From Clostridia bacterium (GTDB lineage: Bacteria; Bacillota_A; Clostridia; Christensenellales; Borkfalkiaceae), in assembly GCA_017399665.1 (NCBI GenBank), contig JAFQBR010000196.1, positions 1 through 14,803 of the forward strand: DNA of 14,803 nt, written 5' to 3'. The position numbers and the translations under genes are program-made. Every line of letters starts with the position of its first letter. Position 1 is the first letter of the stretch. Under the pieces are notes generated by a model. It had not been told where the DNA came from. It saw only the letters and a list, made by a program, of their open reading frames with translations, and made no database searches. Positions 1 through 6,788 of this stretch are shown piece after piece.

Positions 1-1
1 C

Positions 2-205
2 TGTCACAACAAAGGGTTGATAAAAGAAGTTTTATATACTTCGTAATAGTTTGTTATTTGCAAATTTTTACAATTCCAACGTACGGCAAGTACGCTTCCT
101 TGCAAAAATTTACAAATGCCGCCTCTTACTCGCATCTAAAACTTCTTTTAGTCTTTAACCAAAGTAATTTTTATCTCTTAAAAAAATCAACTATTGTTTG
201 TGACA
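2..205. mobile_element. MITE-like non-coding element, copy 1
   Basis: The element is bounded by imperfect 19-bp terminal inverted repeats: TGTCACAACAAAGGGTTGA at 2-20, and its inverted partner at 187-205 (15 of 19 positions match). Inside lies a 130-bp near-palindrome (21-150) that starts TAAAAGAAGTTTTA and ends TAAAACTTCTTTTA. Its apex is CGTAC-ggcaa-GTACG, at about 81-95. It has no coding capacity, so a transposase would have to act in trans. A second copy in the opposite orientation occupies the right end of the window. Position 205 is only 16 bp from the stop codon of the TetR gene, so the hairpin may also end that transcript. I could not define a target-site duplication, because the left flank is outside the window. 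Alternatives are a structured RNA repeat or another palindromic intergenic repeat family. Confidence 0.75.
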
Positions 206-221
206 TCGCCTTTATTTTAAA

Positions 222-923
222 CTATTCGCTGTATTTTCTTAAAACGTCGTCTATTTCTTCTTTGCTTAAATTCTCTAAATGGTCCATAAATTCATGCAAA
301 ATTCTATTACCGATTTCGCGATAGTCCATAGCGGTTACTTTTTCTATTTTTACCTTTCTAATATCTTCAGGAACGCCAAAAATAAGCATAATCGCGTTAA
401 GCGCACCAGGTATTCTTACCTCTAATGAAGATGATGATTGCGTCGTCATAAGGGTTGCGTATTCAATACCCGAAATTAAAGTTTCTGCTTCTTTAAACTG
501 TTCTTCTGTCCAACCTGAAGTATATTCTTCGAAAATAATTTTTGCCTTTTCTTTATCGTTCTTGCGGATTATTTCTAAAGGCTTTGCGTGCGTATAAGAA
601 GATAAATATAAATCTCTTGCAATTTCGTTTTCTTCGCAGGCAGCTGCCATACTTAAAAGCTCTAAAGCATAAGCCATAAGCGCCGTCTTGCCCTCTTTTG
701 TTGCGGTTTTCATCAGTTCCCATTGATAACTGCACATAAAGTCAACAATAACTGCAAGCAAATCTTCTTTTGTATGAAAATGGAAGGTCAAATTGCCAGG
801 ACTTATATCTAAAGCTTCGCTAATTTCTCTTGCGCTTGTATTTGAAAAACCTTTAGAGAAAAAGAGCTTTATCGCGACTTTTACTATTTCCTCTTTAGTT
901 CTGTTAATTTTTTTCTTCTTCAT
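222..923 (-). CDS. TetR/AcrR family transcriptional regulator
   Basis: This is a 233-residue one-component repressor-type protein. The N-terminal DNA-binding domain spans about residues 8-55. It carries the typical TetR helix-turn-helix, with the segment TSAREISEALDISPGNLTFHF followed by the TKEDLL cap. The rest is a helical ligand and dimerisation domain with no recognisable ligand signature. The ATG start follows an AAGGGGA ribosome site. A consensus promoter lies upstream, and a 16-bp palindrome overlaps its -10 box and predicted transcript start, which suggests autorepression. The gene is separated from the upstream aldolase gene by a terminator, so it is probably monocistronic. Its regulatory targets are not evident: downstream, only the mobile element and the window end are seen. 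The TetR family call is secure; the function is unknown. Confidence 0.9.
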   Translation of the reverse strand: MKKKKINRTKEEIVKVAIKLFFSKGFSNTSAREISEALDISPGNLTFHFHTKEDLLAVIVDFMCSYQWELMKTATKEGKTALMAYALELLSMAAACEENEIARDLYLSSYTHAKPLEIIRKNDKEKAKIIFEEYTSGWTEEQFKEAETLISGIEYATLMTTQSSSSLEVRIPGALNAIMLIFGVPEDIRKVKIEKVTAMDYREIGNRILHEFMDHLENLSKEEIDDVLRKYSE

Positions 924-960
924 AAATTCCCCTTTCTTTTTTTCTACTTAAGAAAATTCA

Positions 961-976
961 ATAGTACGCATACTAT
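961..976. promoter_or_regulatory. Probable TetR operator (palindrome)
   Basis: ATAGTACGCATACTAT is an inverted repeat in which 14 of 16 positions are symmetric. It overlaps the last bases of the -10 box and the expected transcription start of the TetR gene. Position and symmetry fit an autoregulatory operator. This is inferred from placement only. Confidence 0.6.
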
Positions 977-1003
977 GATAATATAAATATTGATTTTTGT
1001 CAA
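975..1003 (-). promoter_or_regulatory. SigA-type promoter of the TetR gene
   Basis: On the minus strand there is a -35 TTGACA (998-1003), a 17-nt spacer and a -10 TATCAT (975-980). Transcription should begin near 968, giving a leader of about 45 nt before the ATG at 923. Confidence 0.7.
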
Positions 1004-1035
1004 GTATTTTCTTATAAAATAATCCATTAACACAA

Positions 1036-1070
1036 AAAAACGCAAAAAACTTTTGTTCTTTTGCGTTTTT
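1036..1070 (-). terminator. Intrinsic terminator after the threonine aldolase gene
   Basis: A 12-bp stem pairs AAAAACGCAAAA (1036-1047) with its complement at 1059-1070, with an 11-nt loop. On the minus strand the stem ends in a run of T. It starts 16 bp after the aldolase stop codon. Confidence 0.8.
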
Positions 1071-1086
1071 TATAACTTTTTAATAC

Positions 1087-2118
1087 TTATAACTCTTGTA
1101 TTGCTTTAACTAATTTAGCAACTTTTTCTTCGCTTGTTGCCCACGAGGTGCAAATTCTAGCGTACGCCAATCCACCTTTTATAGTTGCTCCTCCAAAATT
1201 AAAGTTTTTCGCAAGTTTAGCGTATTGTTCCTGCTTAAAAATAGCAAACGTTTGAGTATCTGAACAATCAAATTCAAGCTCAATATTTTTGCTTTTTAGC
1301 GCGCTCCTGATTCTATCTGCTTTCTCTACCGCGCCTTGGCAATATTTTTTATAGTTTAACCTTTCAAATAAGCCTTCAAACTGCACACCCATTACAAAGC
1401 CTTTAGCCATTAATGCGCCGTTTTGTTTAAGAATATATCTAAAATGCTTTTTTAAACTCGAGTTATTGATAACTAAAGCCTCGCCCAAAAGTGCGCCTGT
1501 CTTTGTTCCGCCAATATAAAACAAGTCGCAAAGCGAAGCAATATCGCTAAGGGTAAAGTCACAATGTTTTGAAAATAAGGCATATAAAATTCTTGCGCCG
1601 TCTATAAAAAATAGCAAGTTGTGTTTTTTGCAAACCGCGCTTATTTCCTTTATTTCTTGAAGCGTATAAATAGTGCCAACTTCCGTTGATTGAGATATGT
1701 AAACCATGCCGGGTTTTACGGTATGTTCTACAGAAAGTCCGCCTATATGCTCGTAAACAGCACTTTCAATTTGATTAGGTGTGATTTTTCCTTGACTGCT
1801 TTTTAAGGTTAAAACCTTATGTCCGCCGTTTTCTATTGCTCCTGTTTCGTGCGTTGCAATATGCGCGGTATCTGCACAAAGCACACCTTCAAAGGGGCGC
1901 AAAAAAGAAGATATTACAATTTTATTAGTAAGCGTTCCGCCAGCTATAAAATGAACGTCGCTATTGGGCTTTTTTATTTCCTTTTTAATAAGCTTTTTTG
2001 CGTTATTGCAAATTCTATCTTCCCCATACCCACAATTTGGGCAAAAATTATATTTTGCAAGCTTTTCAATTATTTCAGGCAAACAGCCTTCTTGATAATC
2101 ATTTATAAAAAATTCCAT
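1087..2118 (-). CDS. ltaE: Low-specificity L-threonine aldolase-like PLP enzyme
   Basis: This 343-residue protein belongs to the beta-eliminating lyase/threonine aldolase group of fold-type I PLP enzymes, which cleave L-threonine or L-allo-threonine to glycine and acetaldehyde. The N-terminus has the family pattern (NDYQEG near residues 6-11, YGED near 31-34). Next come the cofactor-stacking region DTAHIATHETGA (83-94), the aspartate-arginine pair in FIDGAR (D173, R176), and the Schiff-base lysine in IGGTKTG (K206). The length matches the family. The ATG at 2118 has an AGGAG site 7-8 nt upstream. The gene starts 50 bp after the SGNH esterase, with no terminator between them, so the two are probably co-transcribed. 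A terminator follows the stop. Substrate specificity cannot be read from the sequence; other aldolases of the same fold, such as those acting on phenylserine, are possible. Confidence 0.87.
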   Translation of the reverse strand: MEFFINDYQEGCLPEIIEKLAKYNFCPNCGYGEDRICNNAKKLIKKEIKKPNSDVHFIAGGTLTNKIVISSFLRPFEGVLCADTAHIATHETGAIENGGHKVLTLKSSQGKITPNQIESAVYEHIGGLSVEHTVKPGMVYISQSTEVGTIYTLQEIKEISAVCKKHNLLFFIDGARILYALFSKHCDFTLSDIASLCDLFYIGGTKTGALLGEALVINNSSLKKHFRYILKQNGALMAKGFVMGVQFEGLFERLNYKKYCQGAVEKADRIRSALKSKNIELEFDCSDTQTFAIFKQEQYAKLAKNFNFGGATIKGGLAYARICTSWATSEEKVAKLVKAIQEL

Positions 2119-2168
2119 TAATTTCTCCTAGACAAACTCTCTTTTTTTATCTTTATTGCACAGAGTAA

Positions 2169-3116
2169 TTATATTTCAAACTTTAAAAGAACGTCAATTA
2201 AGTTTTTACCGTAAAAGCTAAAGCCTTTCTCGTTCGGGTGAACGTGATCCATCATAAGCGCTTCTTCGTGAGGCATAAGAGTATAACCGTCAATAACGTT
2301 AAAACCTACATCTTGTGCAATTTTTTCAAGCACGTTGCGGAAATTTTCGAACAAACCGATATGATTTTCTTCCTTTTCATCTGTTCTCCAAATGGGTGAA
2401 ATATAAAAAAGTTTTGAGCTAGCGTAAATCTCTTTCATTCTTGAAAGAAAGCCTCTCATATTAACTTCTAACTCTTCAATGCTTTTAAAATAGTTATAAT
2501 CGTTAGTGCCGTAAGCAACGATAACCGCATCAGGATTAAAGTCGAGCTTAACTGCATTATTAGGATCAAAGAATGCACCGCCAATACCTTGAATAATGCT
2601 TTCTGCATCAAAATAATTGCTAACGATATTTGCAAAAGACAAACTATCATGTAAAGAATTATAACCTTGAGTTATTGAATCCCCACTAAAAAGTATTTTC
2701 TTTTTAAAGACGTGAGGGGTAACAAAACAACCGTCATCTATTTCTATTTCGCTAATTTTTGCAACAGAATGAGCGGGAAGATAAATTTGCACCCTGTTTT
2801 CCTTATTATTTTGAAGCTTAATTTCAAAAGAAAAAGCCCCAACGGGAAAAACTAAATTATTTGTTAGTTGACCGTTTACGTAGACGTCTATTTTGCCACC
2901 GTCTTCACCGCTAACCCTAACAAAGGTTGAGTTTGTGTTAAAATCAAATCTTATACCAGTTTGGGCGCTTGCCGTTGAAAAAAGAAAGTCGCTAAACGAT
3001 TTCCATAAAGCAAGCTGTTCTTTTGTGCATTTTTCAAAATGGTAAAAACCATCTTCTTGGTATATATCAACTGCCCCAACGATAATCTTTTTAATAGTAT
3101 CAAAATCAAGCTTCAT
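2169..3116 (-). CDS. SGNH/GDSL-family esterase with N-terminal beta domain
   Basis: The 315-residue protein carries the SGNH hydrolase blocks in its C-terminal part. Block I is GDSIT (nucleophile S147), block II is GIGG (177-180), block III is GTND (N205), and block V is DHVH (D290, H293), which completes the triad. Residues 1 to about 135 look like a beta-rich accessory domain, an architecture known from CE2-like and related carbohydrate or acyl esterases. I see no signal peptide, so the enzyme is probably cytoplasmic. It may remove acetyl or acyl groups from imported sugars or small molecules. The ATG at 3116 has AAAGGAG 7 nt upstream and a strong promoter at 3151-3180. It probably forms an operon with the downstream threonine aldolase gene; I see no functional link between the two. 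The natural substrate is unknown. Confidence 0.85.
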   Translation of the reverse strand: MKLDFDTIKKIIVGAVDIYQEDGFYHFEKCTKEQLALWKSFSDFLFSTASAQTGIRFDFNTNSTFVRVSGEDGGKIDVYVNGQLTNNLVFPVGAFSFEIKLQNNKENRVQIYLPAHSVAKISEIEIDDGCFVTPHVFKKKILFSGDSITQGYNSLHDSLSFANIVSNYFDAESIIQGIGGAFFDPNNAVKLDFNPDAVIVAYGTNDYNYFKSIEELEVNMRGFLSRMKEIYASSKLFYISPIWRTDEKEENHIGLFENFRNVLEKIAQDVGFNVIDGYTLMPHEEALMMDHVHPNEKGFSFYGKNLIDVLLKFEI

Positions 3117-3150
3117 AGTTTTTCTCCTTTAAGTAAAACAACTTAATTAT

Positions 3151-3180
3151 AGTATACCGCAAACAAAACCCTGTTGTCAA
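3151..3180 (-). promoter_or_regulatory. SigA-type promoter of the SGNH esterase-aldolase operon
   Basis: On the minus strand there is a consensus -35 TTGACA (3175-3180), an 18-nt spacer and a -10 TATACT (3151-3156), closely followed by TATAAT. The predicted start is near 3144, giving a leader of about 27 nt with AAAGGAG at 3124-3130. Confidence 0.75.
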
Positions 3181-3234
3181 AGAAAGAAGACAAAAAAACA
3201 ATTTTTTATTTGTTCTTTTACAGTTTACAATCAA

Positions 3235-3268
3235 AAAAATGCTCTATAGGTCGATTAACAGCACTTTT
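3235..3268 (-). terminator. Terminator-like hairpin with recurrent loop motif, copy A
   Basis: The arms AAAAATGCT (3235-3243) and AGCACTTTT (3260-3268) pair around a 16-nt loop containing GGTCGATTAA. The one imperfect pair is A·C on the plus strand but G·U in minus-strand RNA, and a T-rich run follows on the minus strand. It lies about 125 bp after the first rubrerythrin gene and ahead of the esterase promoter. The sequence 3245-3270 recurs at 4122-4150, and in a more diverged form at 11950-11975. Apart from this hairpin I see nothing recognisable in the intergenic stretch 3181-3393. Confidence 0.6.
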
Positions 3269-3393
3269 ATTTTTTTACAAAAAAACAATCCCTGTAAAAG
3301 ATATAACCTTAAACAGAGATTATTTGAAAGAGAAAAAATATGAAAAAAACTTATTACAAAAAATAAGGTGTAGTCAACGTTTAGCTAAAAAAC

Positions 3394-3987
3394 TTATTCA
3401 TCTTTAAGCTGAAGCATTACCATACCGCGGTTTGCAAAGCAAAGTGGACAGGTTTGCCACGCCTCTTCTGACTCGTGTTCATATCCACAAGCCATACACT
3501 TCCATTTTACCGGTTTTTCCTTTTTATATAAGGTGTTGGTTTTAACTTGATTATACAAATCCTCAAAAAGCTTGTGATGGCAATTTTCAACGGAAATTAT
3601 ATATTCGTAAAGCTTTGCAATATCTTCAAAGCCCTCTTCCTTTGCCATTTGCATATGCGCGGGATAAATTTCAGAAAATTCTGCATACTCATCTTCTGCC
3701 GAAATTCTTAAATTTTCTTCTAAATCCCACTTTTGCTTAAAAGGATAGTCTGCGCAAAACTCAATTTTTTCAAGAGCTTTTTCATCCTTTACTTTTTGCA
3801 AAAAGGTATAAAACATTCTAGCATGATTAAACTCGTTAAACACTACTTTATCTATTACCTCTGCTAGCGCGTTAAGCCCTTCCTTCCTTGCGCCGTATTC
3901 CACAAATTTATATCGCGTACGCGCCTGACACTCACCAGCAAAATCCTTTGCTAAATTTAAAAACGTTTTACTTTCTTCAAGCTTCAT
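3394..3987 (-). CDS. rbr: Rubrerythrin, diverged paralogue (rubredoxin at the C-terminus)
   Basis: Rubrerythrins are non-haem di-iron peroxidases that reduce hydrogen peroxide in the cytoplasm of anaerobes, taking electrons through a rubredoxin centre. This 197-residue protein keeps every expected di-iron ligand: E19, the E52xxH55 motif, E100 and E103 ahead of the IYP motif, and E134xxH137. It also has a C-terminal rubredoxin-like iron site with C164, C167, C180 and C183. It is clearly diverged from the second rubrerythrin in the window: residues 66-95 are unrelated in sequence and the tail differs, so the two are old paralogues rather than a recent duplicate. The ATG at 3987 sits 8 nt after a perfect GGAGGT, and that site is locked in a 13-bp hairpin. 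The gene is followed by a terminator-like hairpin at 3235-3268. Confidence 0.92.
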   Translation of the reverse strand: MKLEESKTFLNLAKDFAGECQARTRYKFVEYGARKEGLNALAEVIDKVVFNEFNHARMFYTFLQKVKDEKALEKIEFCADYPFKQKWDLEENLRISAEDEYAEFSEIYPAHMQMAKEEGFEDIAKLYEYIISVENCHHKLFEDLYNQVKTNTLYKKEKPVKWKCMACGYEHESEEAWQTCPLCFANRGMVMLQLKDE

Positions 3988-3995
3988 AAAAAAAT

Positions 3996-4025
3996 ACCTC
4001 CAATGAAATGATTTCCATTAGAGGT
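3996..4025 (-). promoter_or_regulatory. Hairpin sequestering the rubrerythrin ribosome site
   Basis: In minus-strand RNA the 30 nt read ACCUCUAAUGGAA-AUCA-UUUCAUUGGAGGU. This gives a 13-bp stem with a 4-nt loop, all paired if two G·U wobbles are counted. On the plus strand the same two positions are A·C mismatches, so the fold belongs to the mRNA. The 3' arm is the Shine-Dalgarno GGAGGT (3996-4001), followed by ATTTTTTT and the ATG. Two readings are possible. It may be a translational switch that hides the ribosome site. It may instead be an intrinsic terminator (stem plus U-tract) ending read-through from the ABC/aro operon, overlapping the start of the next gene. Confidence 0.7.
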
Positions 4026-4028
4026 TTT

Positions 4029-4058
4029 TTTATACGTTTAATTTGTATTTTAACACAA
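4029..4058 (-). promoter_or_regulatory. Weak candidate promoter of the first rubrerythrin
   Basis: On the minus strand there is a -35-like TTGTGT (4053-4058), an 18-nt spacer and a -10 TATAAA (4029-4034). Transcription would start at or just before the 5' arm of the hairpin at 3996-4025. The -35 match is poor. Confidence 0.3.
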
Positions 4059-4121
4059 ATCTTTTATTAAGTTTTTAATATTTTTAAAAAACAAATCAAT
4101 AAAATTTTTATAAAAAGCCTT

Positions 4122-4150
4122 TATATAGGTCGATTAACGCCACTTTTATT
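4122..4150 (-). repeat. Recurrent terminator-loop motif, copy B
   Basis: The motif TATAGGTCGATTAAC followed by SCACTTTTATT is shared almost unchanged with 3245-3270, and in altered form with 11950-11975. Here it overlaps the ABC transporter's stop codon (TAA at 4146-4148). The opposite arm of the hairpin has decayed; only AAAAG (4113-4117) and CTTTT (4143-4147) still pair. It is probably a remnant terminator of the aro/ABC operon. Confidence 0.55.
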
Positions 4151-6767
4151 CTGAGCGCAATGCCTTTACCGGGTCTTTTTTAGATGCCATAAATGCAGGT
4201 ATCATACCTGAAAGCAAGGTAACTAAAATAGAAATTCCAACAAGTAGCAATGCGTGTAATGGCGATAAAACAACTAATGAAGCAACCCCAGTATAATTAT
4301 AAAGTATTGCGTTTAATGGGAATTGTATAATTATGGCAAGTAGCACGCCAATAACACCTGAGAACAGACCTATAATTACAGTTTCTGCATTAAATACAGA
4401 CATAACGTCTATTTTTCTTGCCCCGATAGACCTTAAAATACCTATCTCTTTTGTTCTTTCTATTACCGAAACGTAGGTTATTATTGCAATCATAATAGCG
4501 GCAACAATTAAAGATATTGCAGTTAGTGCAAGTAAGATATAAGTAATTACGTCAACAAAAATTTCTAAAACGTCAACAATAGCCTTAACAACGTCTACAA
4601 TTGTTATTTCGGTTTCTTCCGTAGTCGTTTCAAGCGCATTGAATGCCGCTACGTATTCTTTAATTTTTTGCTTGTTAGCAAAAGAATTTGCATAAAACTC
4701 TATTTTTGTTGGTGTTTCGGCATATCCAAGTGATTTAATTAAGGACTCAACGTCCGTTTCTTTTACCTCCTTGCCCGTTAAAACGTTGACACAGGGAGTA
4801 TTTGCATTTCCGTCTAACTGCGCTCTTTGAGCCTTAACAACGTTAGAATTATTGGCATTAGCGCGCAAGTATTCTGTTAGCTGTGTGGTATAGCCTATAG
4901 TTGAAGTGCCCAAAGCTCCAGCGGTAACCCCATCTTTAAGTCTTAAAATAGCGGTTATTTTTAGTTCTAAAATCTCGTTTGCGCTTTGACCGCCAGAATA
5001 ACAATTCGGAACACTTATACCGGCTTTACTAAATTGAGTTTTAAACCATTCTGCACTAAACCCTTTATATTTACTGCTAAGCATTTCTGCAGCAGTCCAT
5101 TCTTGTCTTTTATAAACGCCCTCGCTTTGATTATAAACGTAATAACCGTTGTTTAGTGCAACGTTAAAGGTGTTCAACTTTGCGGTATTAAGAATTTGGT
5201 CGTAGGTATATTCGTTACGTATAAAGTTTCCTTCTTCATCCTTTCTTGATGCGTTAATATCCATAAGCAACGCAGTAAGCATTACGTCTGATATTTGACT
5301 GTTTTTATCTAAAACCAAGCATATTTCATTTTTAGCGGTTGGAAACTTCCCGTAAACGTCATATTGACTTTGGATTAACTTGTCATCCATAATCATTTCT
5401 TTAAAGAAACGGTTTGCGTCAGAGGGAATTTTTACGTATTCCAATTCAATAGCCTTTGCGCGCTCTTCCTTTCCGTCCACTTGAATAATAATGTTTTCTA
5501 TTTCAGGAATATTTGAAACGTCGTAAGAAACGTATTTTTTATAAAAGGTAAGACTCGTGCCGTATGAATAACTAACCTTTCCGTATTCCTTAGGCATTTT
5601 GTCCATATATTCTTGAAATTCAGGGGTAATTTTGTTTCTAATCTTTGCCGTGTTCAGCTTACTAATTAAGTGACTTACAAACACTTTGTTCTTTTCTAAA
5701 TTAGTATCTACCCCTAAATTTACGTCCTCTGTTAAAATTGAGATATACTCCGTAATATCAGTCGTTTGCGAGGTGGATACGTACATGGGATACGCAGAAA
5801 GCGTTTCGCCTTGAATTTTATCTAAAAAAAGGTTTAAGCCGTTAAACAAAGCAAGCACTAACGCAAGTCCGACTATGCCTATTGAACTTGCTATTGAAGT
5901 CAAAAAGGTTCTTGATTTTTTAGTCATTAAATTTTTCAAAGACAAGCTTAATGCAAGCCAAAAACTCATTGAGGTGTGTTTTTTCTTTGATTCAGCTTGT
6001 TCAATAACTTTTTTCTTGTTTTTTTCTTTTACCTTATTTCGACTTGTTTCGGCTGATGATGGCGCAACCATCTTTTCTTTATTTTGATCAAAGGGATTAC
6101 TATCGATTACAACCTTGCCGTCTTTTAGTTTTATAATTCTTGTAGAGTACGTTTGAGCTAAAGTATCGTTATGCGTAACCATAATAACAAGACGGTCTTT
6201 TGCAATTTCCTTTAAAAGATCCATTATCAAAATGCTCGTTTTGCTATCTAACGCCCCCGTCGGCTCATCTGCCAAAATAACCTCTGGATTATTTACAAGC
6301 GCTCTTGCAATAGCAACCCTTTGCATTTCGCCACCTGAAAGCTCGTTAGGTTTTTTATGCAAATGATTTGCAAGTCCAACCTTATCTATCGCCTTCATCG
6401 CAAGACGTTTTCTTGTGTGAGCGTCTACACCTGATAACGTAAGCGCAAGCTCTACGTTTTCAAGCACCGTTTGGTGAGTGATAAGATTATAGCTTTGAAA
6501 AACGAACCCGATTTTTCTGTTGCGATAGGTATCCCAATCACGCTCTGAAAAGTCAGACGTTTCAACTCCGTCTACAATCATCTCTCCTTCTGTATAACGG
6601 TCAAGCCCACCAATAATGTTAAGCATGGTAGATTTACCGCAACCTGAAGGGCCAAGAACGGAAACAAACTCTGTTTTTCTAAAAGAGAGTGTTACGTTAC
6701 TTAGCGCCGTTACCTTTGATTGCGCGCCTTCGCCGTATATTTTTGTAACATTTTTTAATTCAAGCAT
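4146..6767 (-). CDS. MacB-like ABC exporter, fused ATPase and FtsX-type permease
   Basis: This 873-residue protein has an N-terminal ABC ATPase (about 1-225) of the LolD/MacB type. It shows Walker A GPSGCGKST (39-47), the signature LSGGE (143-147), Walker B VILADE (163-168), the D-loop GALD, and the H-loop H199. A Lys/Glu-rich linker (about 228-265) leads to the first membrane helix (about 290-312). A large extracytoplasmic domain of roughly 420 residues follows, then three C-terminal helices (about 735-856). The second of these four helices is followed by ERTKEIGILRSIGA, a hallmark of FtsX-like permeases. It would dimerise as a mechanotransmission-type exporter, for example for peptides, antibiotics or lipoproteins; the substrate is unknown. 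The ATG at 6767 has GGAG upstream and lies 21 bp after aroK, so it is co-transcribed with the aro genes. I see no functional reason for that linkage. The stop codon falls within a repeat. Confidence 0.88.
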   Translation of the reverse strand: MLELKNVTKIYGEGAQSKVTALSNVTLSFRKTEFVSVLGPSGCGKSTMLNIIGGLDRYTEGEMIVDGVETSDFSERDWDTYRNRKIGFVFQSYNLITHQTVLENVELALTLSGVDAHTRKRLAMKAIDKVGLANHLHKKPNELSGGEMQRVAIARALVNNPEVILADEPTGALDSKTSILIMDLLKEIAKDRLVIMVTHNDTLAQTYSTRIIKLKDGKVVIDSNPFDQNKEKMVAPSSAETSRNKVKEKNKKKVIEQAESKKKHTSMSFWLALSLSLKNLMTKKSRTFLTSIASSIGIVGLALVLALFNGLNLFLDKIQGETLSAYPMYVSTSQTTDITEYISILTEDVNLGVDTNLEKNKVFVSHLISKLNTAKIRNKITPEFQEYMDKMPKEYGKVSYSYGTSLTFYKKYVSYDVSNIPEIENIIIQVDGKEERAKAIELEYVKIPSDANRFFKEMIMDDKLIQSQYDVYGKFPTAKNEICLVLDKNSQISDVMLTALLMDINASRKDEEGNFIRNEYTYDQILNTAKLNTFNVALNNGYYVYNQSEGVYKRQEWTAAEMLSSKYKGFSAEWFKTQFSKAGISVPNCYSGGQSANEILELKITAILRLKDGVTAGALGTSTIGYTTQLTEYLRANANNSNVVKAQRAQLDGNANTPCVNVLTGKEVKETDVESLIKSLGYAETPTKIEFYANSFANKQKIKEYVAAFNALETTTEETEITIVDVVKAIVDVLEIFVDVITYILLALTAISLIVAAIMIAIITYVSVIERTKEIGILRSIGARKIDVMSVFNAETVIIGLFSGVIGVLLAIIIQFPLNAILYNYTGVASLVVLSPLHALLLVGISILVTLLSGMIPAFMASKKDPVKALRSE

Positions 6768-6788
6768 TTTCTGCTCCTTTTTATGCGA

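Noticed and set aside
3174..3407. A 77-codon plus-strand frame between the esterase and the rubrerythrin
   Set aside because: It is made of A-rich low-complexity sequence, overlaps the esterase promoter, and has no ribosome site or domain.
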